Shown one piece after another: positions 36,934 through 44,695 of a DNA stretch of 64,000 nt. A program made the position numbers and the translations under genes. The notes under the pieces are model-generated. The model searched no databases. It was not told the DNA's origin and saw only the letters and a program-made list of their open reading frames with translations. Source of the DNA: DASSFG01 sp035547915 (GTDB lineage Bacteria; Planctomycetota; Planctomycetia; Pirellulales; JAICIG01); the NCBI GenBank assembly GCA_035547915.1, contig DASZTS010000096.1, positions 62,001 to 126,000 of the forward strand. Reading direction: 5' to 3'. Within the stretch, counting starts at the first letter, position 1, and every line of letters begins with the position of its first letter.

Positions 36934-38138
36934 CTACGGCCACCAGAAGGCCGCATGGTACTTGTCCCACCACGGGACACCCGGTTTGGCCTGCGCCTGG
37001 ATCGCTGGTGCGTTCGCGATCAATGCCTGGCCCGGCGTCTGCCACGTGGTGGACGGCTTCTGTAATTTTGGTGACTGCTGGCCTGTGTTCGCGGCCGGGC
37101 TGAGATCGAGATAGGGCAATCCGTGTCCGTTCGGAAGCTGCCAGATTGAGACCGCATTGAACTGCTGATTGGAGACGTTCCCCAACGTCAACTGGCAGCC
37201 GTACATTTCTCGCGTCAAGCCGGCGGCAGGTTGCCAAGAAAACCAGGCAAGGTGAAAGCTTTGCACGACGCAATCACGCACAAATCGCTGCGCGCTCTGG
37301 TTGCCGATTCTGTTTCCGTTATCCTCGAGTGACCACCTTTCTGGTGGCCATTTATTGGGTACGCAAGACAGCGGCGTCCAGCACATGAACGGAACTTCGG
37401 CTCCCTTCAGTGACGAGAGCGTCTTCGCAGGCTGACCAGTTGAGTCGCCAATCTTGAACGGATCGACGAAAACCAGATCGGGCTTTCCTTTGACCCCGTT
37501 CGACCAAAGCGCTGGGGCAAGTTTGTACGAATCGCCCTGGACGATCATCACGAAGTCGTGTTGCGTGTTCGCGACTGCCGCGTCCCACCACTGCCGCAGG
37601 AACCCAGCGACGTGGGCCGTATCGCTGCCGGTCCCGACGAGTACGGCCTTCGCCCCTGGCCTTGAAAATACTTGAGCAGTTCTTGAGCTGGGTCGGTTTC
37701 CAACTCGAACAAGGTCATCCGAACGCGCTTGTGCTTCTCTTTCAAGAGGTGAAAGACCTGACCCGCAGAGCCGAGATACGTTCGCTTGTCCGGGAAGCGC
37801 ACATGCACATTCTGTTTATCGTGATACGCGACGTTGGCAAAAACGGTGAGGAGGTTCGGTGCGTTTGCTCGGTGCTGATCAAGATCCCGAATTCCGGCTG
37901 CCCACGTGCCTGGCTTCGGGCTCGGCGGTTTGCCCGTCATCGGCGGATCGCCCATCAGGGAGTAATACGGATATCCGGTATGGGTCTCGACGTACCAGAA
38001 ATCGTCTTTGCCGTTCGAGTGGTGCTCAACCACTTTGTGCAAAGGCGAATGCTTCATCACGTCGCCTTCATTGCCTGCGTTCGCTTTCTGATTTGGCACG
38101 GGGGCTCCCAGAGGTTCGCCACGGAACTGAACTTTCAT
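36934..38138 (-). pseudogene. RlmJ-like methyltransferase-like gene split by a frameshift
   Basis: Two overlapping frames join into one protein of about 400 residues. The first part (38138 down to about 37660) contains NEGDVMKHSPLHKVVEHH and FWYVETHTGYPYYSL, like the N-terminus of RlmJ (23S rRNA A2030 N6-methyltransferase). The second (to 36934) resumes with AKAVLVGTG and contains KPDLVFVDPFKIGD, at the place of the RlmJ DPPY motif, here DPF. The switch of frame falls in a GGGG run near 37653 and would be repaired by one added G. So it is either a recent pseudogene or a sequence error. Assignment to RlmJ is by pattern only. It is last in a three-gene leftward cassette. Confidence 0.6.
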
Positions 38139-38235
38139 GCGCCTGCGACCGCCCTAAACATTGCAATACGGCGGCGCGAACCGCGGTACCGTTGAATGCG
38201 TAGCTTGCGCGTCAGCCTGCCATTGCCGGTCGGAC

Positions 38236-39008
38236 TCAATACCCGGCCTGGGCAATGGTCGCCGCCGAGCAGCCCACCCCGACGAGGAACTCGCGGAATC
38301 CAGAGTTGATGTGCGCGTCGCAGCGGTTGACCAGGAATTCGACGTCCTGGATGACTTTCAGCACCGTGCCGCCCCTTTCGAGCGGCTGCGGCGACATCCG
38401 CGGGCGGTCGCAGTTATGGATGCAGTCGTGCCGCCGCTGGAAGATCGTGCGGAACCGCTCTTCGAACTGGTCGATTGCAGCCTCCCGCGCCGTGTGTTTG
38501 TCCTGCGGGGTCTTGGCGAGATAGTCCGCCTGCGAGATGCCAAAGAGCCGGATCTTCGCGTCCGGCTGGGACATCCAGGCGTCGAGTTGGTCGCGGAAGA
38601 ACTTCTGCCCCTTGCGGAAGAACTTGTTGAAGAGATCCTGAACGGCTTTCAGGCTGATGACGTTTTCCCGCTCCATCATCTTCCGAGCGGCCATCCGCCA
38701 CCGCCAGTTCTCGTTGTCGTACTCTTCGAGGATGGCGCGAAGGGGGAACTTGACCTCGTAGACCCACTCAGGAAGCATGATCGCCGGCTGCCGGCTCTTC
38801 GAACTGGCCGTCGCGGCGATGATGTCCGTGTAGGCGTCGCAGAAGTACGCGTCGAGTGCGCCGACCGCGAACATCCAAGCGGTCCGGAGCAGGTCGGAAC
38901 GGAGCAGCTTCTCGGCGGGTGTCGCGTGCGGGAGCGCATCCGCGTGGGCCAGGATCGCCCTCGCCCGCGCGATGTCTTCCGTGAAGTGCTGAAGGGCGGT
39001 GGTGGGCA
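38236..39008 (-). CDS. HEPN-domain protein, putative RNase
   Basis: 257 residues, almost entirely helical. Near the C-terminus it has R193-x4-H198 (QRRHDCIHNCDRP), the R-x4-6-H motif of HEPN ribonucleases. The N-terminal helices (LLRTAWMFAVGALDAYFCDAY) resemble the RiboL-PSP/MAE-type HEPN groups. HEPN proteins often act as toxins or abortive-infection effectors that cleave RNA. A small acidic protein is encoded 38 bases upstream and an RlmJ-like gene 97 bases downstream on the same strand. A toxin role is inference; the motif itself is directly visible. Confidence 0.7.
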
Positions 39009-39046
39009 TGGCGGACTCCGAAGATGCTTCACCAGTGAGCCCGTCG

Positions 39047-39337
39047 TCAGTCCGCCTCGGCGTAGCCGAGCGCTTCCTCGTTGTAGTGGATCTTCTTGTC
39101 TTCCTCGTCGTACCAGACGTTCCGGTCTGCGGGGAAAACGACATTCCAGAGGTCGACGAGTTCCTCCGCCTCGAGCCCGCTTCGGACATGCTGTGCCAGG
39201 TCGGCCGCGGACGGCGCCGCCGTCGCGGGCTTCTCCGGAAAGAGTTCCGTGTAGATTTCCGCGAGGGCGGTCGGCTTCGCCTTCTCGACGACCTTCGCTA
39301 GCCGCTCGGCGGCCTCATTGGTTGATAACGCCGGCAT
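39047..39337 (-). CDS. Small acidic protein upstream of HEPN gene, putative partner
   Basis: 96 residues. The ATG at 39337 has GAGG seven or eight bases upstream. The protein is helical and Ala/Glu-rich (NEAAERLAKVVEKAKPTAL), with a C-terminal acidic segment (VWYDEEDKKIHYNEEALG). No family is recognised. Its size, acidity and position 38 bases ahead of the HEPN gene fit an antitoxin or regulatory partner, which is inference. Confidence 0.6.
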   Translation of the reverse strand: MPALSTNEAAERLAKVVEKAKPTALAEIYTELFPEKPATAAPSAADLAQHVRSGLEAEELVDLWNVVFPADRNVWYDEEDKKIHYNEEALGYAEAD

Positions 39338-39556
39338 GTTTTGCCTCTGCATCGAAGGTGTTAGGACACCAGTCTCTGAGTGCATTGTACCTTTCGCTAT
39401 GCGTGCCGCCAATTTGATCTGAACCGACTATCGTCAAGCTGACGCCGCACCGTGGCTTCCCAGCCGCAGATGCCAGCGATAAAAAGTTCAATAGCCGTCC
39501 AGTCGCCCCGATTTACATTGCGGTGACATCGCATTCACGTTGCAGTTGCGTTGGTG

Positions 39557-40135
39557 TTACTCCAAGAGCCGTACCAACGCGTTGCCAATTGCCCGGACCT
39601 CCTTGCGCGAAGCACCGGACTGCGCTTCGATTGCCATGCCCCAGTAAACCGAGAGAACCAGCCTGGAAACCGCCGATACGTCCAGGGGTGGCGAAGAGAA
39701 CTCGTTCTTCGCCGAGACGGCCCGCAACCGGTTTCTCAACCGGAGTCTCAGTTCTTCACGTTGATCGGCAAATACCTTCCGAAACGGCACGCCACCGGTC
39801 ACAGGCAACGCGCTATTCATGATCAGGCAGCCTGGCACATGCCCCGGCTCAGTGAAAAGCGTCGCAATCCCGTCCATCAAGGCGCGGATGATCTCCACCG
39901 GTTTGGACTTGGCCAGTGCTTCATCAATGACCTTGGCTTGAGCAGTTGAGTACCGATGTACGATTCGGCGGAAAAGTTCTTCTTTGCTTTGAAACGCCGA
40001 ATAGAAACTGGGCGGCGAAATCCCCATCGCATTCGTTAAGTCTGTGAGGGATGTCGCGTCATAGCCCTTTCGCCAGAACAGCTCCGTGGCGGCATCTAAC
40101 GCATGATCTACATTGAACTCCCTCGGCCTTCCCAT
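39557..40135 (-). CDS. TetR-family transcriptional regulator
   Basis: 192 residues. The N-terminal helix-turn-helix occupies about residues 10-56 (FWRKGYDATSLTDLTNAMGI, then SPPSFYSAFQSKEELF), a typical TetR DNA-binding domain. The C-terminal domain (from about 60) would bind a small ligand. It lies downstream of the YciI-like gene on the same strand, with repeat copy C between them. The 42-base palindromic promoter at 40775-40816 is a likely target, so it probably controls its own operon. Confidence 0.92.
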   Translation of the reverse strand: MGRPREFNVDHALDAATELFWRKGYDATSLTDLTNAMGISPPSFYSAFQSKEELFRRIVHRYSTAQAKVIDEALAKSKPVEIIRALMDGIATLFTEPGHVPGCLIMNSALPVTGGVPFRKVFADQREELRLRLRNRLRAVSAKNEFSSPPLDVSAVSRLVLSVYWGMAIEAQSGASRKEVRAIGNALVRLLE

Positions 40136-40167
40136 TTGTCTCTCGATTTACCACCTATGATCTCGCT

Positions 40168-40269
40168 GAGAGCGGCTGACAAAATCTAATTGCTGGAGCG
40201 CCGCGAGTGAAAAATCGGCCGTGAAACGCCGATTTTTGTGGAGCTCGACAGGGTTTTGTCGGTTGCTCT
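40168..40269 (+). repeat. Dispersed inverted-repeat element, copy C
   Basis: Full copy from GAGAGCGGCTGACAAAAT to TTTTGTCGGTTGCTCT with the inner hairpin and GTGAAAC loop. It lies between the TetR gene (leftward) and the YciI-like gene. Confidence 0.9.
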
Positions 40270-40334
40270 TAGATGTCTGCCTGGCTGTCGAAGGGCTTCG
40301 AACTCTTTTGGAATCTTTCATTGATTTGCTTTTG

Positions 40335-40652
40335 TCAATCGGCGTGAGCGGCATCTTTTCCAAACCAGGAATTTAGGACTGTGGCGTTCTGTGCCGGTTC
40401 GAATTCGACAATCCGACTAAAACGCATCTTTCCAGCGGACACAAACGGTTCGTCGGCCAGAAGACGGTCCAGCGCTTCGCGATTCTTCGCCCTTGCGACG
40501 AGAAATCCGCCATGTGGAGGAATCTGCGGCCCCGAAAACAGAAAATCCCCCCGGTCATAACCTCGCTGAAGAAATGCGTGATGCGCCTCGACCAGATGAG
40601 CAAGTTCGTCGAAGGCGACGAGGTGTTCGCCTTCCAACAGATAGAATTTCAC
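40335..40652 (-). CDS. YciI-like (DGPF) domain protein
   Basis: 105 residues. The GTG at 40652 has AAGGAG a few bases upstream; a longer in-frame ATG would start inside repeat copy D. The sequence (HHAFLQRGYDRGDFLFSGPQ, and FLVARAKNREALDRLLADEP) matches the YciI ferredoxin-like fold, a family of small dimeric proteins whose few studied members act as dehalogenase-like or degradative enzymes. His and Asp in this region match the putative active site. It sits in one operon with the TetR gene behind the palindromic promoter. Confidence 0.85.
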   Translation of the reverse strand: MKFYLLEGEHLVAFDELAHLVEAHHAFLQRGYDRGDFLFSGPQIPPHGGFLVARAKNREALDRLLADEPFVSAGKMRFSRIVEFEPAQNATVLNSWFGKDAAHAD

Positions 40653-40670
40653 GTGATTCTCCTTAAGCTT

Positions 40671-40772
40671 AAGAGCGGCTGACAAAACCTGGAAGCCGGA
40701 GCGCGGTGGGTCAAAAATCGGCTGTGAAACGCCGATTTTTCGAAGCTCGATCCGGTTTTGTCGGTTGCTCTT
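40671..40772 (+). repeat. Dispersed inverted-repeat element, copy D
   Basis: Full copy, with extended symmetric ends TTAAGAGC and GCTCTTAA. It lies between the palindromic promoter and the start of the YciI-like gene, so it would be transcribed in reverse orientation as that gene's 5' leader. Confidence 0.9.
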
Positions 40773-40774
40773 AA

Positions 40775-40816
40775 ACGTTGATAATAATGTAGTGATCGTT
40801 ACATAATTGTCAACGT
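40775..40816 (-). promoter_or_regulatory. Leftward promoter with palindromic operator
   Basis: Outer arms ACGTTGA and TCAACGT enclose an 18-base palindrome, ATGTA-GT-GATC-GT-TACAT. On the minus strand TTGACA (40813-40808) and CATTAT (40789-40784) are 18 bases apart, a good -35/-10 pair with the palindrome inside the spacer. This is the layout of a TetR-repressed promoter, and it drives the YciI-like and TetR genes. Confidence 0.6.
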
Positions 40817-40912
40817 GAATTCTTTGAGATTGAAAGCGCAGGGGGGTGTCGAAGGGCTTTCTTATTTGCAGGACGAGAATTACGACTGGCAGATCACGTT
40901 CAAACGTCCGGG

Positions 40913-40963
40913 TGTCTGCGGCCGGTTAAAAGCAGCCAGCGTGGGCGGAATCAAAAGCAGCCA
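40913..40963 (+). mobile_element. Possible IS21-family end remnant
   Basis: TGTCTGCGGCCGGTT followed by two copies of (T)TAAAAGCAGCCA-type repeats (40926-40938 and 40951-40963) resembles the multiple transposase-binding repeats at IS21-family ends. No transposase gene remains nearby. Confidence 0.35.
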
Positions 40964-40974
40964 TTCTACGTGCA

Positions 40975-41100
40975 GCGCAGTGCGCAGTTGGTTTCCAAAA
41001 ATCCCCGCAGCGCTCCGCACGGGCCCCGCGTCGACCAGCTTGCGGCGCGTTGCCAGCGCAGTGCGCAGTTGGTTTCCAAAATTCCCGCAGCGCTCCGCAC
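40975..41100. repeat. Direct repeat of 45-46 bases
   Basis: Units at 40975-41020 and 41056-41100 share GCGCAGTGCGCAGTTGG, a TTTCCAAAA run, then CCCGCAGCGCTCCGCAC, differing at about two places. They lie between the possible IS end and a truncated gene. Confidence 0.8.
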
Positions 41101-41256
41101 CCCGACCGCGCTGCCCCTGGCGGCGAGACAGGCGACGACTCGGCCGAGAAACACGTTGTAGAACTCGCCGGCGCCGATCTGTCGGTATGACATCGCTTCG
41201 ACTTCGACGACCATGCGGCGAATCTGTCGCTTCGCCCGTTCAATTCTGTCATCCAT
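41098..41256 (-). pseudogene. N-terminal fragment of a GAF/HlyD-type efflux adaptor
   Basis: About 53 residues beginning MDDRIERAKRQIRRMVVEVE and containing EFYNVFLGRVVACLAARG. This resembles the opening of planctomycete GAF-domain plus HlyD adaptor proteins (R-QIR-LV-EIA ... EFY-EFL-RVV-ALAA). The similarity then stops at the direct-repeat region, so the gene appears truncated, probably by the adjacent mobile-element event. Identification is from pattern memory and is moderate. Confidence 0.4.
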
Positions 41257-41298
41257 TTGAGCGCTCTTCTTGTTCGGGCAACCGGCCGTACTTGGGAA

Positions 41299-42309
41299 TC
41301 AGGCCGACCCGCCGATGCGGCGTCGCCAGACCAAGCGATACCCGGTGGCGGAGAACACGAGCAGAAGACCGGCCAAGAAGGGTTCGGCGAGCAGGGTCCA
41401 GCCCAGCCACCAGTCGCCGCCAAAGGGTAACCAATATGCCGTGCCGCCCTTCGCGATGCGGCTCTCAAGGTACCACAGAAATGCGCCGGCCGATGCAGCG
41501 ATGGCAAGAGCGATCACGGTCGTGACGATGCCGCGGCCGGCGCCCAGAACCATCCACATCGCCACCAAGGCCACGATCGCCAGGACCGTTCCCGCGATGA
41601 TCAGTTGCATCCACTCTCGCAGGCCGTATTGACCGGGAGCGTACATGCCTACCTGTCGCGCGACCGACACGATGATCGCTGCCGCGACGGTCCAGACCAA
41701 CATGTGCCCGATCGTGAACTGCAACGCGGCGCCGTCGGAACGGGTGTCGGGGCCGTTGTCGATGCGATACCCCAGCACTCGCATCAGTCCGCAGATACCC
41801 ACCACACCGATCGCTTGCACCAAGGCCACGGTGAGCCACGCCGCGGTGGAATAGCGCCGCTCCGCGTTGATCTGTAGCAGGAATTGCAGGGCGGGAGCGG
41901 CGGCTAGGGCCGCGCCGGCCAGACGCCGGCGCCATTCCAGGCTGCCCAGAATTCCCCAGATGATCGCCAACGACACCTGGCTGGCATAGAAGCCGACGAC
42001 CAGGAGTTCCGACCTCACGCCGTAGTCTGAGTGAGACACCACCGAAGTCGAATACAACAACAGGTCGACACGGAGGGTCAACCAGCCGAGCAACAGGAGC
42101 CGCCAATTCCAATTCGGCAGCCAACGGCCCGCCGCATAACTGACGGCACTTGCTTGCACGAGGAACAGCGCCAAGACGCCGAATGTCATCTCGCCGGACC
42201 AATGTGACGAGCCCGCCATCGACAGAACCGCGGAGTCGACGGCGCCGACCACCAACGGCAGGAACGCGCAGACGAGCAGGAGGCGCAGTTGTGTCGGAGG
42301 CAACGCCAT
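41299..42309 (-). CDS. Multi-spanning membrane protein, hypothetical
   Basis: 336 residues and about nine hydrophobic segments (LLLVCAFLPLVVGAVDSAV, LLVVGFYASQVSLAIIWGIL and others). There is no soluble domain, no transporter signature and no catalytic motif. It shows the general look of planctomycete membrane proteins of unknown function. It is alone between the mobile-element scar and a long gene-free stretch. Confidence 0.65.
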   Translation of the reverse strand: MALPPTQLRLLLVCAFLPLVVGAVDSAVLSMAGSSHWSGEMTFGVLALFLVQASAVSYAAGRWLPNWNWRLLLLGWLTLRVDLLLYSTSVVSHSDYGVRSELLVVGFYASQVSLAIIWGILGSLEWRRRLAGAALAAAPALQFLLQINAERRYSTAAWLTVALVQAIGVVGICGLMRVLGYRIDNGPDTRSDGAALQFTIGHMLVWTVAAAIIVSVARQVGMYAPGQYGLREWMQLIIAGTVLAIVALVAMWMVLGAGRGIVTTVIALAIAASAGAFLWYLESRIAKGGTAYWLPFGGDWWLGWTLLAEPFLAGLLLVFSATGYRLVWRRRIGGSA

Positions 42310-42616
42310 CGGCGCAGTATAACCGGTCCCGCGGCATTCCCGTACGAGACAGACGTGGGGCTAACGCCGATCACGGCGAGGATCGCCCCGGTCGGATCCG
42401 CGGTTCGCCTCCCGAGCGATGCGCCAGACCCGGCGCGATCAATGTACATTGCCCCCCGTCGTCGTCGCCACCGAGTGGGAGCCATCACGCAACGCGGTGA
42501 GACGTCGCGTCAATGTCGATGCAGCAGCCCGCCGAGTTCAGGGACTCGGGAAGGACCCGTCCGAAAACCAGCAAGGAGGCGGGATGCCTTCTCTACAGAG
42601 AGAGTTCTAATAAAAA

Positions 42617-42645
42617 AGCCGCCCCAGGACGCCAAGGGGGCGGCT
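42617..42645 (-). terminator. Intrinsic terminator on minus strand, no recognised gene
   Basis: Arms AGCCGCCCC and GGGGCGGCT with an 11-base loop; on the minus strand the hairpin is followed by TTTTTTATTAG. No leftward gene was recognised in the following 300 bases, so the transcript it ends is unknown. Confidence 0.65.
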
Positions 42646-42907
42646 CGTACGCGGCGTACCATCGATTGCCCTCCGCCGCGACAGAGAAAGACTAGGTCAC
42701 CGTTCGATCTGGTCAATCGGGCGCACATCCGAGGCGATGATTGGTTCCCGCAAGACCAGCACCCGTCGCGCCGATAGCCGTACCGCATCGCCGGGTGGAG
42801 TGCGCCACGTGTAAAGCGCTGCGGCGCAAAGCCCCACGGCGCCAAAGCTTCCACAACCGGCAGCGTTCCCGCGAGGCCCTTACCTCGACGCGCGGCATCG
42901 ACTTTGC

Positions 42908-42935
42908 AAGATAGGGGAAAGCCTATCTTTTTATT
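42908..42935 (+). terminator. Terminator-like hairpin in the leader of the iron-permease-family gene
   Basis: Perfect eight-base arms AAGATAGG and CCTATCTT, loop GGAAAG and a TTTATT tail, 16 bases before the gene's TTG start. No rightward gene lies upstream within 2.5 kb, so it may be an attenuator. Confidence 0.55.
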
Positions 42936-42951
42936 GCTTTGTGAGGTTCAC

Positions 42952-43338
42952 TTGAACGACGTCTTCCGCCGTCTCGCCAAATCGACCGCCATGATCGTGG
43001 GAATGCCTTGGACCTTTGTGACGGCCATGGCCGTAATCGCGGTCTGGGCGGCACTCGGGCCGATCTTCCACTACTCCGACACCTGGCAGCTCGTCATCAA
43101 CACGGGCACGTCGATCATGACGTTTCTGATGGTATTTCTGATCCAGAACACACAGAACCGCGACGCGACGGCCATCCACCTCAAGCTCGACGAACTGCTC
43201 CGCGCCGTCGCCGACGCCCGCAACGGCATGATCGAGCTCGAGAACATGTCCGACGAACAACTCGCCACCCTGCGGGAAGAATTCCAACGCCTCTGTAGCG
43301 AACGCGCCGTCAAGCCCTTCGGATCCGACGCCGCCTGA
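42952..43338 (+). CDS. Low-affinity iron permease family protein
   Basis: 128 residues from a TTG start with GAGG upstream; this start aligns with family N-termini. Two membrane helices flank GPIFHYSDTWQLVINTGTSI, followed by FLMVFLIQNTQNRDATAIHLKLDELL, the hallmark of the pfam04120 family. The family is named for a yeast low-affinity iron transporter, but the bacterial role is unproven. A terminator-like hairpin immediately precedes the gene. Confidence 0.88.
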   Translation: MNDVFRRLAKSTAMIVGMPWTFVTAMAVIAVWAALGPIFHYSDTWQLVINTGTSIMTFLMVFLIQNTQNRDATAIHLKLDELLRAVADARNGMIELENMSDEQLATLREEFQRLCSERAVKPFGSDAA

Positions 43339-43725
43339 CATTCCGGACTGTACCCATAGCCGCTCTGCCGTCAGGGCAGTCGGTTATCCGGGTTATTTCC
43401 GCGAACAGGGTCCTCGGTTTCGGGGGGGCGGAGATTTCATCGGCCCAGGATCGAAAATCTATCCCCGCTTGGCGAAACGGGTCAATCTCAATCGCCGGCG
43501 GTTGGGAGCAACGCGAGTCGACGAACGCGCGCGACGCCGCATCCACGTAGAAGCGACGTCTCGTCGCTTTCATACAGGCCGGACAATATGACCCATCGGA
43601 AGGCGGCGGCGTATAAGCATCGCGCTCGCTTGGTGGCACACTCTGCGGGCACCGGAGGGCGTGGCGTGACGCATCGCTTCCTGGCTCGGGCTCGCTGATA
43701 TGCCCGTTAACATCGCCGGGTTCGG
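43339..43725. other. Gene-free stretch
   Basis: 387 bases between the iron-permease-family gene and the copper-storage-type gene. Open frames exist on the minus strand but have the composition of antisense frames. Nothing recognised. Confidence 0.4.
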
Positions 43726-44106
43726 CTAGCCGCGGCATTCTTTGGCGCAAGCACGGCACTGTTTGGCGCACGCGAGACAAGCGTCGTCCGTGTGCTTCTC
43801 GCATTCCTTGGCGCAGTTCTCACAGGCGGCGGCACAGGCCTCGGCGATGATCTTGCGGGCCGGTCCCTGGCGGGCGTCGATCTTCGCACACGCCTCGCAA
43901 ATGTCGGCGCAGTCGAGACACGCCTGAATGCAGGGCTTGCGTCCCTCTTCGTCCAGGCACGACATGACGCATTCCAAGCACGCCTTGCGACAGTCGGTGC
44001 ATCGGACGCAACAGTTGTCGGCCTTGTTGTCCTTCCCCCATGTCGTGACGGCGGCGGAGAATGGCAACGCCGACAGGGCGACCAGCAACAGAACTCGTCG
44101 GGTCAT
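43726..44106 (-). CDS. Exported four-helix-bundle copper-binding protein (Csp-like)
   Basis: 126 residues with 21 Cys, many in CxxxC spacing along helices (CTDCRKACLECVMSC, CLACAKQCRACAKEC). This is the pattern of DUF326/Csp copper-storage proteins, in which Cys line the inside of a four-helix bundle and hold many Cu(I) ions. An N-terminal export signal (MTRRVLLLVALSALPFSAAV) makes it Csp1-like (exported) and not the cytosolic Csp3; the twin Arg could mean Tat export. Its start overlaps the ArsR gene stop by four bases, so the two are translationally coupled. Confidence 0.9.
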   Translation of the reverse strand: MTRRVLLLVALSALPFSAAVTTWGKDNKADNCCVRCTDCRKACLECVMSCLDEEGRKPCIQACLDCADICEACAKIDARQGPARKIIAEACAAACENCAKECEKHTDDACLACAKQCRACAKECRG

Positions 44107-44486
44107 GGGACTCGCTCCTTTCGCTTAGCGGTTTCTTCGATCAGACACAGACCACGCTCCAATAAGACGATGACGCACCCGTCGAGGATGCGGTAATAGA
44201 TGTTGTTCCCTTCCCGCCGCGTGCCCACGATGCCCTTGTCCGAGAGCCGTTGGAGCTGGTTCGAGACGGCCTGCGGCTTCATCTCCAGCGCGTCGGCGAG
44301 GTCTGTCACGCAGATCTCGCCCTGCCGGGCGATCGCGTGCAGCAGCCGCAGCCGCGTATCGTTGGCCAGCACGCCGAAGAGCGACTCCAACGACAACGCT
44401 TGTTCGCTGCTGATCGGTGCCCGCTCCCGCAGTGACGCCTTGGGCGGGCAGGAGCGAACCGATTTACCCTTCGCAGCGGCGGTCAT
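44103..44486 (-). CDS. ArsR/SmtB-family metal-responsive repressor
   Basis: 127 residues. The ATG at 44486 has AAGGAAT upstream. The winged helix-turn-helix is EICVTDLADALEMKPQAVSN, then QLQRL, with a wing at REGNNIYYRI. Cys at 13, 59, 104 and 114 could form a metal site; CmtR-type sensors use Cys in the DNA-recognition region and C-terminus, similar in position to 59 and 104. The overlap with the copper-storage-type gene suggests a Cu or other soft-metal sensor controlling it. A TACAC-N6-GTGTA dyad lies upstream. Confidence 0.9.
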   Translation of the reverse strand: MTAAAKGKSVRSCPPKASLRERAPISSEQALSLESLFGVLANDTRLRLLHAIARQGEICVTDLADALEMKPQAVSNQLQRLSDKGIVGTRREGNNIYYRILDGCVIVLLERGLCLIEETAKRKERVP

Positions 44487-44514
44487 TTGGTGTATTCCTT
44501 TTTTGCTACACTTA

Positions 44515-44530
44515 TACACTATTTCGTGTA
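44515..44530. promoter_or_regulatory. Candidate ArsR operator
   Basis: TACAC-TATTTC-GTGTA dyad 29 bases upstream of the arsR-type start, in an AT-rich patch that probably is the promoter. ArsR-family proteins bind short imperfect dyads like this. Confidence 0.5.
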
Positions 44531-44695
44531 ATAGGGTCTGTCAAGGGATGCCGTGCCACACAGCCCGGACGTGGCGTGAGGTCGTCGTGGCGTAACCTTT
44601 GAACACCGGCGGAACACCATGGCTACTATGCGGCCGACGACAAAGTTCGTAGGGTGGACATTGCTCACGTAGCCCAACTCGTGGTTCCTCGCCCG

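Larger units (their letters stand above)
42310..42951. other. Gene-free stretch with two strong hairpins
   Basis: 642 bases. It contains a minus-strand terminator-like hairpin at 42617-42645 and a plus-strand terminator-like hairpin at 42908-42935. Short frames exist on both strands but none shows protein-like composition together with a ribosome site. Confidence 0.5.

Noticed and set aside
40926..41507. Leftward 193-codon frame across the direct repeats
   Set aside because: Its repeated WKPTAHCA segments come from the 45-base direct repeat and its start region overlaps the end of a supported membrane-protein gene.
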